Shown here in pieces: positions 1 through 11,005 of a stretch of DNA of 64,000 nt (positions are counted from its first letter, which is position 1; the number at the start of each line of letters is the position of its first letter). Below the pieces are notes generated by a model that saw only the letters and a list, made by a program, of their open reading frames with translations, did no database searches and had not been told where the DNA came from. The position numbers and the translations under genes are program-made. The DNA comes from Lunularia cruciata (lineage: Eukaryota; Streptophyta; Marchantiopsida; Lunulariales; Lunulariaceae). The stretch covers positions 19,346,501 through 19,410,500 of the forward strand of contig OX419761.1 in the NCBI GenBank assembly GCA_948567375.1. Reading direction: 5' to 3'.

Positions 1-1
1 T

Positions 2-361
2 TGTGCTTTTGCCGACCAAGAAGGGGAACGTGACCCAAAGAGGAGGAAAGGTGGAATATCTGCAAGTAAGGTACCCAAGTTGTCACCTAGTATGTCATTG
101 TCTCATGATTTAGCAAAAATTACCATGTTGAAGGCAAATACTATAAAATCCAGAGAGAGATTACAACTAGTTGAACTAGAAGCCACCAATATGAGGAAGA
201 GAGAGAAAACAATGATGAGAATGGAAGCAAAGCGTGTTAGATTAGAGACAAAGAAGATGAAAATTAAAATTGAGAAAAAATTGAACATAGATAAAAGGAA
301 AGCTAGGGTAGACAAACACACATTTAAGGAGAAGAGTTTAAGAATCAAAGCGCACTCATGA
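2..361 (+). CDS. Partial basic coiled-coil ORF, function unknown
   Basis: The frame is open from the left edge of the window to a TGA at 359-361, so the N-terminus lies outside. The visible 119 residues begin with a short acidic then basic stretch and become a long Lys/Arg/Glu/Met-rich heptad-like helix without Gly or Pro, typical of a coiled coil. Such C-terminal coiled coils occur in transposon-encoded DNA-binding partner proteins (NAM-associated or Myb/SANT-like ORF1 of PIF/Harbinger elements). A Harbinger transposase lies about 5.5 kb to the right on the other strand, so this could be a partner ORF of such an element. That link is inference; the DNA-binding half is not in view. It could equally be an unrelated host gene fragment. 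Confidence 0.4.
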   Translation, partial: CAFADQEGERDPKRRKGGISASKVPKLSPSMSLSHDLAKITMLKANTIKSRERLQLVELEATNMRKREKTMMRMEAKRVRLETKKMKIKIEKKLNIDKRKARVDKHTFKEKSLRIKAHS

Positions 362-800
362 AATCAAAATGAGTCTCATACAAGCAGTGAAAACTCTTGA
401 GGAAATAAGTAACTATTTTAAAGTGCTCACTCAGGTTCAACGTCTATCATACTCTACTGATAGTGAATAGTAAACCACCATATAACCTTTATTATGATTA
501 TAATAAAGATGAGTTATGGAAACTTGATAAATGCTTCTAGTATTTGCTTGATGTAGCTTGTTACCACTCAGTTCCTCTTATGTTTTTGATGTTGCTTGTT
601 ACCACTCAATTCCTCTCATGTTTTTCCTTGGCCATGCATAGTAAGTGCATAAGTTGGCCTTCATAGCCGCCCATAAAGTCTTTCTTGCAGTTGCTAGTAG
701 CACAGTAAGCCCAAGATGCCGCGAGTTGGCACTCATAGCCGCCCAAAAGTCTTTCCTGCTGCTACTAGTCACCGCTCAATGCAATACTGAAAAGAATAAA
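362..800. repeat. Non-coding spacer with two short imperfect tandem duplications
   Basis: No convincing gene. A segment of about 40 bp starting near 553 (cttgttaccactca, then cctct) recurs near 594. A segment of about 73 bp starting near 651 (agttggc, then cttcatagccgccca) recurs near 724. These lead directly into the decamer array that follows. Confidence 0.55.
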
Positions 801-1130
801 GGCCAGCTAGTGCTTGTTGGCGCTTGTAGGCACTTGTAGGTACTTGTAGGGACTCGTAGGTGCTAGTAGGCGCTCGTCGAAGCTAGTGGGTGCTAGTAGG
901 AACTCGCAAGTGCTTGCAGTGTAAATTTGGTACGGGCTAGTTGACGCTTGTGGCCGCTAGAAGGCGCTCAAAGATGCTGGGAGATACTCATAAATTGGTA
1001 GGCGCTCATCGGTGCTTGTTTGACTCCTTGATGCAAGTCATGGCTCATAGATGCTCGTAGATGCTCTATAGACGCTCGATGGCACGCGTTGGCATTGAGG
1101 GCCGCTCGTGATGGGCTTAGGGTAGTGACT
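800..1130. repeat. Array of a degenerate ~10-bp motif (GCTYGTAGG-like)
   Basis: From about 808 to 925 the sequence is a near-continuous run of decamers of the form gcgcttgtagg, cacttgtagg, tacttgtagg, gactcgtagg, tgctagtagg, gcgctcgtcg. The motif becomes sparser to about 1120 (gatgctcgta, gacgctcgat). A related motif in the opposite orientation (cctaccagcg) forms a second array at about 5370-5570. Short subterminal repeats in inverted orientation at both ends of a block are typical of CACTA and some other DNA transposons. No protein is supported here; the small ORFs crossing it are by-products of the repeat. Confidence 0.6.
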
Positions 1131-1339
1131 CTTGATGGAAATGGTGCACATATTTGCAAGGTCATGACACGTTTGATACACAAGGCACAATTGAGTATAT
1201 AGCACATTAAAATACAAGAGTTAGACAACAATATGAGAGCTCACAAGAGTAAACTAAAACATAAATGTATACATGGGGAGAAATGAACATAATATGTATA
1301 TAAATGGGGAGCCAATAGAACCTAAACCTATGACTATGG

Positions 1340-2600
1340 AGGTCAAGGAGGTGAAGAAGAAGAGGGAGATGCACTCTGGTATCTAAGTGCTACTACTACA
1401 TCCTCAAGTCTACGACGGTATACATGATGTTGAATCCTAAATGGACTCAATGACCACCATAGGGGCCACTCGCTCTCATCCAAGTCTTGATGCCTGATAC
1501 CGCTAGCAAGAAGAGGATATGGGTCACAACTATAAGAACTCAATCTACCTGATGTCTACTCCTCTTCTGCCCAACTAATAGCAGGCCGATTGTCATGGAC
1601 AAATCTGTCCAAAGCACTCATCAAAGGGTCAAATGACCAAGTGTATGATGCTCTATGTACCCTATAAGGACAAAAGTGGGTAGGGTGGACAACACCATGT
1701 GGATGGTTCCTATAATAAGAGAGTGCATAACTATCTATGATCAAAAGATCACGAAGAGGTAAACCTAATGAAGTAAGATGCTCATATGATCTAACTCTAA
1801 GTCCTTTGAATTCAAAATCTTGCTGGATATCTCTAGAACACAAACAGGCCATGACGCAAGACCCGATGTGAACTCCCTCCGGGAGTTTAAACCACTGCCA
1901 CATGCTCCATAGCAACCACTCCACTCCATCCGGAGTAAGATCTATCCACAAGATAACCTCAAAGCGTAGCAAATAGAACTGGATGAAATGGCTAACACCA
2001 GGACGGGCTACCCACTCTACGTGCCCGGATTTTGTGTGAGGGCACCACCCATGCCTAGTCGTCCCGCTCTCCCATGCACAAAGACCGATAGCACTACAAA
2101 TCCATAATGAACACATACAAGTAACATCGACAATAATAATCTTCTTCTGTAGGAAGCCGGGGAAGAAGATATCTAGAATATACTCTCTTGATAGACTAAT
2201 CCTCTCTCTAAACTCAGTCTGAGTGCCTTGAGTCTCCACACTATGAGGTAACACATGGGTGACATCAGTTTGGGTTTGCATCTCATGACAAGTAAGGGTC
2301 TCACGAGCAATAGTACGTAGTCTGGGTCCAAGATAAGCCACACGAGCCCTCAAATGAGCTAGACTACTCTCACTCTCCTCTACATGAGCTCTCATCTGAG
2401 CTAGACTTCTCTCACTCTCCTATACCTGAACATGTATACTCTCACACCTCTCTATAGCATATGCTAACTCTTGTGCTTGATTCCGTAACTGGAGCTTGTA
2501 ACCTCTGCCATGGTAGCGGCACCTAGTATGTCCATGTCCAAGTCACCTAATCTCTGCTCTCTCTCTCCATCTCAGAAGTAAGCAAGGTCAGATGCCTCTC
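1340..2600 (-). pseudogene. Broken ORF: coiled-coil N-terminal part plus Trp-rich unknown domain
   Basis: One minus-strand frame runs from about 2520 to 1343, interrupted by at least two in-frame TAG codons (about 2430 and 1556-1558). The uninterrupted part at 2395-1556 is 279 residues. It starts with a Glu/Ser/Leu-rich helix, contains two Gln-Thr-rich motifs (QTQTD and TQGTQTEF), then a Trp/Tyr/Cys-rich globular region ending near DNRPAISWAEEE. The frame then continues past the TAG for about 70 codons. I do not recognise the family. Coding beyond the stops suggests one long protein decayed by point mutation. The position between two inverted decamer arrays suggests it is cargo or transposase of an uncharacterised mobile element; that is inference. 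Confidence 0.4.
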
Positions 2601-2634
2601 CTCCTTTGCAGCAAGTAAATCCTCTCACTCACAA

Positions 2635-2815
2635 AGGAGTCTCTCTTGCTCTAGCACTAATCTTTCTCTCTTCTCTACATTCTCCAATCTACTCTCATGC
2701 TCAAGCACTAATCTCTCCCTCTCCTCTACACTCTCTAGTCTACTCTCACGCTCAAGCACTAATCTCTCTCTCTCCTCTACACTCTCTAGTCTACTCTCAC
2801 GCTCAAGGAGAATTC
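2635..2815 (-). repeat. 51-bp (17-codon) tandem repeats in a coiled coil
   Basis: Four units with a period of 51 bp (anchors at about 2649, 2700, 2751 and 2802). On the minus strand they encode a 17-residue Arg/Glu/Ser/Leu unit (RESRLESVEERERLVLE). Because the period is a multiple of three, the frame is kept, which suggests that expansion happened while the region was coding. It probably belongs to the N-terminal coiled coil of the broken ORF described at 1340-2600. Confidence 0.7.
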
Positions 2816-3203
2816 TTTCTCTACACTCAGCCACTCAAACACAATCATCTAAAATGCAAGTGATATCAACTGAACAAAAAGGAGGTGAAGGAACTCTGAA
2901 ATGCATGGGATCACCAACCCCCTCCACAGATGGAGAAAGTGGTGAAGGGGAAGAAGAGTGAAAAGGAGTTGTGTCTCAACACAAATCTGTTGGACACATA
3001 TTCACAAGTGGTACATTTAGTTATCCATCAAGTACAAATTCATATTTGAATTTAAAAATATACAAGTTTACAAGTTCATTAATTCAAGCTTCTTAAATGA
3101 ATTCATTTATTAAATCTGGTAATGGTATATACACAAAAACTTTGTATGTTTTCCAACATACAAATATATGAAAAAACTCAAACCTAATTAATCAATCAAT
3201 CAA

Positions 3204-3593
3204 TCAATCACCATCCTCATCCTCCCCATCATTAGTAGTCTCATCCTCATCCAAGCTATCTGCATCCTCATGATCATCATCATGCTCTCCCTTGTGTATA
3301 ATCTCCTCCTCTCCATCACTCAGGTACATCACGTCCTCCTCTAGAATGAAACTTCTCTCCACAAAGAGATGTGCAAGTATCTGTACAAGGAAGGTGACTC
3401 TAAACCTACGTCCCTTAGGACTCTTCAATTGGCTTTGCAAACTCTCCATCTCTGCAATGATAGCTCTAAAAGCTAACTCTCCCCAATCATAATCCTCCAC
3501 ACCAAATCTCCTCAACTTGGTCTTGGTGTTGAGTACCAAATGCCCATGTACAATCTTGGGCCTAATAGTGGGTGCAACAAGTATACCCATCAA
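3204..3593 (-). CDS. Hypothetical protein with acidic C-terminus
   Basis: A 129-residue minus-strand ORF with a globular first half (containing VHGHLVLNTKTKLRRFG) and a C-terminal tail of about 40 residues that is mostly Asp and Glu with interspersed His. No family recognised. It lies upstream of, and in the same orientation as, the coiled-coil/Trp-rich ORF, and just downstream of another short minus-strand ORF (3606-3821). The three could be exons or frameshifted pieces of one gene inside a mobile block. Part of the tail overlaps a low-complexity (tca)n-type tract, so the acidic run may be repeat-driven. Confidence 0.3.
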   Translation of the reverse strand: MMGILVAPTIRPKIVHGHLVLNTKTKLRRFGVEDYDWGELAFRAIIAEMESLQSQLKSPKGRRFRVTFLVQILAHLFVERSFILEEDVMYLSDGEEEIIHKGEHDDDHEDADSLDEDETTNDGEDEDGD

Positions 3594-3605
3594 CTGGAAG
3601 AAAGC

Positions 3606-3821
3606 TCAGAATGCAAGATATTCACATTGCCTTGCAAGATATCTTTTTGCAACCCTGTCCCTTTGTGGAAACCAGTCTGAAATAGTTGTGTAAGGAATTG
3701 TCCTCCGTCTTGGTGTTCTCTCCCTTGGCATGGCAAGTGCATCTCTAACTATATTTGCAATCGATTGAAATTGCCTACCTCTTACCAAACTTGTGCAAGA
3801 GACCTTGTCCCGTGAACTCAC
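3606..3821 (-). CDS. Short basic hypothetical ORF
   Basis: A 71-residue minus-strand ORF, Arg-rich (PRERTPRRRTIPYTTISDWF), ending a few bases before the next minus-strand ORF begins. No family recognised. Most plausibly an exon or fragment of the same decayed unit as 3204-3593 and 1340-2600. Low confidence as an independent gene. Confidence 0.22.
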   Translation of the reverse strand: MSSRDKVSCTSLVRGRQFQSIANIVRDALAMPRERTPRRRTIPYTTISDWFPQRDRVAKRYLARQCEYLAF

Positions 3822-4107
3822 AAACTCTGTACATAGAATGACCTACAAAACCTACCAAAAAAATCAGCTCAAACTTTTCTCCCAAGGACTCAAGCTCAGG
3901 GGGTGCCACTCAATGCCGCTCAAAGACACCCAAGGACAATATAAACATCAAAAGAGCCACGGGTTGCTGCTGGTTGCCGCAATTGGGAGCCGCTCGACGG
4001 CACTGGGCAGCGCTCCCAACCCTGGCGCCCCCCACATGGCGCCAAGGGAGGTAGCCGAGGCCGCGCATAGGCGCCCATGGATGCTGCCCGTAGGCACAAT
4101 TGTGCTG

Positions 4108-4440
4108 GATGGAGCTGCGGGACAGTGAGGGAGACGCTAGCAGCCGCGTGCAGCCCCACGGAAGTGTTGGGTGTTGCGCGGGGTCGTGGGAAGGCGCTCG
4201 TGCATAGGGGTTTAGGACTTGGGGATGGCACTAGACGGCGCTGGATGATGCACGAGGACGCTGGTAGGCACTGCAAGACAAGGAGGGAGACACAAGGAGG
4301 TCTGTGCAGCCCCGTGGAAACATTGGGTGCCGCACGGGGTTGCGGGAAGGTGCTTGCATGCAGGGGTTTAGGGTTTGGGGATGGTGCTGGATGGCACGGG
4401 AGGACGCAGGGAGACACTGCGGGACAGGCTGGGAGGCGCT
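4108..4440. repeat. GC-rich 158-bp tandem duplication
   Basis: A GC-rich island in an AT-rich setting. Two copies of a unit of about 158 bp: the anchor cagccccacggaa near 4150 recurs as cagccccgtggaa near 4308, and a partial third copy of the gggagacactgcgggac segment follows at about 4410. ORFs of 112-178 residues on both strands here are Pro/Ser/Cys-rich by-products of the duplicated GC-rich unit. Confidence 0.65.
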
Positions 4441-4979
4441 GATGATTTGGAAGCAATAAACCTGAAATAAATGAAGATCTTGAGGTGGAATAAAAGAAAA
4501 TAATGAGGAAGGTTTGAAGAATACCTCTGGCCGTGGAAAGTGAAGTCCAAGAGTTATTTTGAGCCCCATTACATCTAGATCAATCTCCCAAATTCCCCAA
4601 ACAGCAGTTCAAATCTAATGTTTGTCCAGCCAGCACCACTTGATGAAATTGGCTGGGTGTTGAATGCTATGGAATGCTATGAGCCAATCTACTTCTTGAG
4701 TATTTCTCATGTCAGGCCCATCAACTATCTTTTTGTATCCCCAGATTTCTGCCATGGTTCAAATTGAATCTGCTCTCAGTCTCTCGAATGCTCTCTTATC
4801 TCTCTTCTCAATCTCTCCTTGTTGTTTCTCTAGAGTCTCCAAAGCACTCCTTCAATTAGAAATATGAATGGAATTCTTCCAACTCTCTGGCCCCACAAAT
4901 TCCCAACTCTCCTAGGCTCCCCACAGCAAGTTGGTCTCCTTCGAGTTGGGCTTTAGCCAGTTTGCCTCATTCGAGTGAG

Positions 4980-5150
4980 TATGTTTCCTTCCAAACACCC
5001 CACTCTCAAAATGGCTCTTTCTCCTTCGAACAACTCACACACCCACACACACCTTCGCAAAATGACCCTTTCTCAAAATGGCTCTTTCTCCTTTGAACAG
5101 CTCACATACCCATGCACACCCTTGCAAAATGACCCTTTCTTGTTCCAACA
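4980..5150. repeat. 68-bp tandem repeat
   Basis: The segment ctcaaaatggctctttctcc at about 5004 recurs at about 5072, each followed by gaacaactcacac-like and cttcgcaaaatgaccctt-like sequence. A third partial copy follows near 5120. Confidence 0.6.
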
Positions 5151-5369
5151 ACGCACACACTCATGGATGAGGCTTTCTAACACCTCCACACCCACGGGAA
5201 TGACATGAATTGAAAAGAAGAAGGTTATATAACCCAGGCAGTTGCAAAAAAAACTCAATACCAAACATCCTAAAATGTACACTTTGGAGGCAAAATTTCA
5301 TTTTTCAACCAAAAAAACTCAAATCCCGAGTGGCAACATGCGGCACCTCCACATTGCCAACCAGCACAA

Positions 5370-5570
5370 GCAAGCATTGCATATTTCACGTAGTGCCTAC
5401 CAGCGCCTACCAGCACCTACCACCGGCATCTTCCAGCACCTACAAGTGCATTTAATATTTGTGCATATTGGAGTGCGGTCCCCAGCGTCCGCAGCGTCTA
5501 CGAGCGCCACTCAATGTCCCGGAAGCATTTTTTAAGATTGTGAGCAGCACACAGTGTGTACGAGCATCAT
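5370..5570. repeat. Array of ~10-bp motif, inverted relative to the 800-1130 array
   Basis: Contains cctaccagcg, cctaccagca, cctaccacc, ttccagcacc and ctacaagtgc in close succession, then weaker copies (cagcgtccgc, ctacgagcgcc). This is the reverse-complement sense of the array at 800-1130. Together they bracket the unknown minus-strand ORFs. Confidence 0.5.
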
Positions 5571-5880
5571 CTCACGGTGTCTACAACATAAGCTCATTTT
5601 TTCCAACAACATCCAACAAGTGACTTTCAAGTGTAAACTTGCTAAACATCACACCTTGTAAGTGTAAACGGAGGCCTTACAAATGTACAGATTAAGCTTC
5701 ATAGAATTCTTTCTGCATCCTTCAAATTCTTATCCCAATATTACATCAAGATACATTCATGGTTTAAGATAAAGACTCATGGTCTAAGTTACCAGACTAT
5801 GAGATATGAGATGAATAACTGAAAAATATATATTTCATTATATGGAATCTCAATCAATTGAGTATATCATCATTGTTATA
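5571..5880. other. Spacer
   Basis: AT-rich sequence between the inverted decamer array and the transposase remnant. No gene, RNA or clear repeat seen. Confidence 0.4.
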
Positions 5881-7010
5881 ATCAAGGCAATGTTGCATCA
5901 CCCTTGATCAACTTTCTTCTCTACCAAGTTCTATACCATGAAAGGACATTTCTGAATCTATTTGAGTTTCCTTTGTAAATCCACCATCGTCCTCTGACCA
6001 AAGGTCAGACTTATTGATTAAAAAATTATGTAAAATAATACACACCGATACCCACTTTAACAAATAAGCATTTCTACTATTGTCTTTCAGTTGCACTCTT
6101 AGCTCACAAAGAGAATGTCATCTAGCTTTCAATACTCCTATAAAATGCTCATTTATCACTCTTGCCTTTGCTAAATATTTATTAAACTCCTGCTTGTCCT
6201 TTAAGCAAGCCGGCTTGAAAGCGGGGACTAGGTGATGCATGGATACATAACCTGAATCACCTAAAAGGTACTCCTTTGCCTCAAAAGTGCAACAACTCCC
6301 TCTTAGGTTCAAATCATTCCATAGTGGCTACTTTTTCAAACAAGTCATATCATGACATGACCCTGGCATTCCTGCAAATAAAAAAGGCCATACTTTTAGT
6401 AAACTAAACAAAAAGGATCACCAATGCATTGCAAAAATAACAAAATAACAAATAACACATAACATAAAACATACCTCCGAAAAATGTATAATTCTCCTTT
6501 TCATCATCACAAATAACTTGGCCGTTTATAGAATATGAACCCTTGTGGCTGAAATATATTTCCCCGTCCAGAGTTGGTCGGGCTGCAAGAGGAAAAAATG
6601 TTCCATCTACCAAACCAACACAACCGGGAAAACCTTTCTGTGCAGAAATAGTGGATATCCTCCTCCTCTCCTCAAGTTCGGGCCAAGCAACTTGACTCCT
6701 CATCACATCTAATATGGCTATCATAACTCTATTAGTAAAAGCAATTGTTGAACCAGCACTAATGCCCCAAATATTTAAACCCCGTGCAACACAAGCTCCA
6801 TTGCCGTGATGCCCAAATCTATCCAATGCTAGGGCAACTTGGATCCACATGGGTGTTTGCTCCCTTTAGTACCTTTTCTCAAAATCATGTGAGTCTTAAT
6901 CAAATCAACTAATGTTGAAAAGGAATCCCCATCCATTCTAGTAAGTTGGCCTTAGTATCTAGATTTCTAAAATACTCCTTCACAAACTCTCTACTACGGG
7001 TAAGTAACAC
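5880..7010 (-). pseudogene. Decayed PIF/Harbinger (DDE_Tnp_4 type) transposase with one intron
   Basis: Minus-strand coding pieces assemble into a PIF/Harbinger transposase, which cuts and pastes DNA through a DDE triad. In order: an N-terminal remnant (about 7010-6850, frameshifted); 6850-6474 with the first catalytic Asp in GLVDGTFFPL; an intron at 6473-6373 with a good donor (gtatgt) and acceptor (tttgcag) that restores FFGGMPGSCHDM; then 6372-5908 with the second Asp in GDSGY and the likely Glu in VINEHFIGVLKAR. A TAG after the CLKK motif, another stop at about 6117 and an upstream frameshift show it is inactive. Terminal inverted repeats and the 3-bp target duplication were not located. 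Confidence 0.75.
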
Positions 7011-8190
7011 GAGGTTCCAAGTATCAATGAGTATGTGCATACTCCCATCCACTAATAAAACATTCTAGCATATCTAAATCTACTCCTTATTCCTTGTCTT
7101 CATCTTCTAATCCTTGTAGCAATATCTCCAAATCTAACCGAATCATCCATTGAATACATTTTCTAATATTTCTGGTTAGTTCTAAACGAGTGCTCCCTCT
7201 CGGCATGACTTTACTCAATTTTTAATCACCACTGATAACTCCTTATTGACGAAGGGGCATCTCTCTTCTCAACAAAGAGGCATCTCTCTTCCCGGTGAAA
7301 TTTCAGCAAAGGGGCATCTCTATTCTCTATGCGCACAAAAAAACCATCTCATCAATTTCATTCTGTAACAAGAAAACAAGTTCATGAATTTCATTTCATT
7401 ACTCAAGGGGGAAGAAAGGTATACATTTCATACTCGTACAAGAGACAATTTTTTTAAATAATGAAATCGAGAGTAACACTTCAAACAAAATCACTCCTCA
7501 CTCTAGCCTTCCCATTGCTCGCACTCAAATCTTCCCACTCCAAACAAATTCACTCCCCCTTCCACCTCTGGCTATGGGTCTCTCAAATCTTCATCGGGTG
7601 GTCAATTTTTGCATGCCCTCAAATCTTTCCACTCATGCTCCCTCCAATCTTCCTCGGTGGTAAAAATTTGCTAAGTTGCCGCTCGTCATTTCATTACCAT
7701 GGGTGTTCTCGAACATCCTGGATGCTCCTTTTGGTGGCCGTCACTTGCACTCTAACCCTAAACAATAACTTTATTAACCTAATGTACAATCAATGCACTA
7801 CGGAATGATAACAAAAATTCCTTATCCCTTACTTTCTATGAACCACCTCATACAGAGTGTGCTAATAATAAGCAACTTGGCCCAAACTCCAAAACAATAC
7901 CTTTTCTACCTCCCAGTCACACACCATACCCATTTAGTCAACGCTTCGTAACAATCTATATGAAAAGTTATGAAACTTCTGTTATGTTTGGCTTGTTATA
8001 AGTGACTTGCCTATCAAGAGCAAGAGCAAAACTTGCCTGATGGAAACTCATTACTGTATCATACGGATGTATATTCAGTCACTTCCAAGGTTGAGTATTA
8101 AAGTGACTAGATATCTTGAGTGGTCAATACTCATGAAGTCACGCAGGTCTACATTCCGTAGTTTAGATGGATGACAGAGTGACTATCCCT

Positions 8191-8193
<3 letters not shown>
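7011..8193. other. Spacer upstream of the transposase remnant
   Basis: No supported gene. The 115-residue plus-strand ORF at 7461-7808 has no recognisable domain. A short repeated motif (aaggggcatctctcttctc-like, three copies between about 7252 and 7325) is present and could belong to the end of the transposon. Confidence 0.4.

Positions 8194-8273
<80 letters not shown>
8194..8273. repeat. (TA)40 microsatellite
   Basis: Eighty uninterrupted bases of alternating T and A. The isoleucine/tyrosine ORF across it is an artefact. Confidence 0.98.
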
Positions 8274-8275
<2 letters not shown>

Positions 8276-9516
8276 GGAAATAAAGGTTCGAAGGCTGGTG
8301 TGGCTTGTTTCAGCCTCGGAGATAGCTTCCGGGACAGGGAGTGAACCATGTTATTTCCTGTTAGTCCTATGATTTATGTTTAATGGGCCTTATATGATGT
8401 GTTATTGCGAGAGGTCCCTTGGGACTGTATTTTCTAACAACTTAGTATAACTATTTCTGAAACCCCTTTTGTGTACTTAATTGGGATGCGGACTTCAACG
8501 GGTAGATATTTAAGCGGGAGGTTACTTTATGTCCGGTACATGCACCGTAGTCATAACCCTTCGCTAAATCACATATCTGAAAACCCCTAGTTCTCTCCGG
8601 TGTCTGTCGTTCCTGCTTTGACAATCAGGGCACTGAGTATCTAAGATTGTTTTCTGGCCTAAACGTTTGACGAGTTGCAATCAGATTTGATCCTTCATGT
8701 CCTACCAATCATGAACGCTTCATACTTTCCTGCAGGCGACAGGTGCTTCCTTTTCGTCGAGTCACATGTGTAAGGCGATCTGCAGCAAGTGCAAATCAAA
8801 AGTAAAACAATGAGCTTAGAACTGGCGTCACCACGAAGGTGTGGAGTCTCTGGTCACATCTCTCCATCAAATTTGAACTAACATACTCTAAGTCATCCCC
8901 AGGGAATTAAGGCTTTGAATGTTGCTCAAAATGTCTGGCACCTCCAAGTCATAGTTCTTGAACTACTGCTAGCGAGTGTACTAGCCGACGAGCTTCCGGT
9001 TTGACCGACAGGCAAAACGTACAGTAATGGTCCCGAATTTCGCCGCCGAGGACATACGAGGTCAGGACGTGCCGGCAATGACTGAAACCCACCCGTCGGT
9101 GAAGTGTCTTTTTAGATAACGTAAGTTCTGGCAACTGAGAAGTGGCAACACCCAACCAAGTACAGTAGTTTAGAGCTGTCAAGTCTATCTGTAAAGTAGG
9201 CCTACAGTAGACCAACTGGTTGAGGTTGTCAGGAGGTTTAACTTACTACGGTTACCTTTACGCTACAATACTGGAGTCACTTTAACCGTAAGCTAAAGTA
9301 TGTCCAACAACAACGGCTTCTTATTTGTATAAATATGGGAATATAATTTCCATTTTTCTTTATTCACGTAAAAGAATCATTTAGCGGGAGACGCAATACT
9401 CTATTATGCAAACCCTTAGCGCGCTCTGTTTACATTTAACTGCATCGAAACATTACAGTTTCAGGTGACCAAGTAGCCTCTATTCGTAGAGGTCAAGATC
9501 AGTCGGTTTAGTTGTA
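8274..9516. other. Non-coding stretch, nothing recognised
   Basis: Mixed-composition sequence without a supported ORF longer than about 90 codons, without recognisable RNA genes and without an obvious tandem repeat. It could include an old transposon remnant; I cannot identify one. Confidence 0.35.
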
Positions 9517-9553
9517 TGTTTCAATGCCCCATTTTAAATGGGGCATTGAAACA
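9517..9553. repeat. Perfect 18-bp inverted repeat (hairpin)
   Basis: Arms 9517-9534 (tgtttcaatgccccattt) and 9536-9553 are exact reverse complements separated by one base. Near-perfect symmetry with a 1-nt centre favours a DNA palindrome or cruciform, possibly a transposon end or recombination scar, over a functional RNA hairpin. Confidence 0.9.
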
Positions 9554-10006
9554 ACCTGGTGGTTGCGGGAGAGGAGAGGGAGTGACATGGGAAGACATTT
9601 ATAATTCCTAAGCGCTCTCTAGTATATAACACTCGAGTGAATAGTCTATTCTCTTCGTTTTTCAATTTTGATTCCTGTTGTATCTAAATTGAAGACTATG
9701 GAGAATGGAGTAAAAAGTAATGAGGATTTTTTGTTCTTTTAGGGTTTATAGTGATCATTACACATTGAGAGTGATGGGTCTAGAATTTTTATTTGTAATC
9801 TCTTGGTTTTTATGATTAAGTTCTATTGGAATTTAGTTTGAAAATTTTAAAGATGAAAATTGATAATTATGAGAGTTTATAGATTTTAGCGTATGGAGAG
9901 ATTGTTTTCTTACGTGAGTTGAGAGGTGAAGGGTTGTGGTTTTGCAGATTATGGGGAGATATGGAAATGAACATCATGTGTTATTATCATTATTTTTGTG
10001 TTAGCC

Positions 10007-10183
10007 ATGGCTACGACTTCCTATAAGGGGTCGCCTAGAGCGACTCGGGATACACCATGTCTAGTGTGTCATCGACGCTTTACCTCGCAAGAGGTAAAGA
10101 CTCATGTGAGAAGGATGCACAAGGACTATGATTGGACCACTTGGGATGCTTGTGTGATACGAACGACCACACAACAGCAGTGA
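10007..10183 (+). pseudogene. LINE ORF start with C2H2 zinc finger
   Basis: The first ATG in the frame is at 10,007. The segment encodes a Ser/Thr/Arg-rich leader then a zinc finger C-X2-C-X11-H-X4-H, as found at the N-terminus of restriction-endonuclease LINEs where it helps target DNA binding. It stops at a TGA that would be CGA before deamination, and the same frame continues downstream with the family-typical LLLPRW region. Confidence 0.65.
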
Positions 10184-11005
10184 TACTCGAGATTACGCAC
10201 GCTTCTTCTATCCCTTTGTTGATCGTTCCAGGGATACCGATCAAGTCGTGGGAGTGGTTAGCTTCTCAAGCGGGTTGCATTTTGGGGTTACTTGAGACTA
10301 GTTTTCCATGTCCATGTCTATTCAATAGGCTACCCCGCACACTCCATGATGAGGCTAGACAGGCTTTTCGCCTACCACTTGAATCGTTTGGCACGTGATC
10401 CCTTGGATGAGTTAGCATGGGTCCTATTTCTCTTACTCCCTCGATGGTATCTTCGCTATGCTAGAAGAGGACGTGCGGAGCATAGAGAGGTGGCTGCTAG
10501 ATTTTGTTGATTCCGAGCGGAGGATTAGGTGGCCCTTCAGGAGGAGTCTATTAGGGCTACACGATTTAGGAGACAAGCATTGCTACAGAATACCATAGAG
10601 TCCACTCAATTACAACGGTGTAAGACATTGAGTCAAGCGGGAGAGTTTAGTAGAGCGACACGAGCGCTACACCCTTTGACTATGGCAAGTCCTACTGATG
10701 AGACTATCTCTTCCCTACGCTCACTACATCCTATAACAGTAGAAGGACTACCACTAGAGGTCTTAGATTATTAGCTTGAGTAGCCTTTATGTGTTGATAG
10801 GTTGCTATTTGCACAAGCATTGTGCACTGCCCCTTGCCTTTCCTCAAGAGGCTTGTCAAGGATGGTTTATGAGCACCTTAGAGATTGCTTCCAAGCAGAT
10901 GATCCTTCTAGTGATTTTACCAAGTTGTTTCAGGTGGCTACAATAGTAGCGAGAGGAGACATTCCTATATCTGTTAGTCGAGTGTTAGGTGCTAGTTGAC
11001 TTCTC

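Noticed and set aside
3920-4569. Overlapping Pro/Ser/Cys-rich ORFs of 112-178 residues on both strands
   Set aside because: They lie in a GC-rich tandem duplication and stay open because of composition; no conserved motif.
8149-8349. 66-residue ORF with Ile-Tyr repeats
   Set aside because: Translation of the (TA)n microsatellite.
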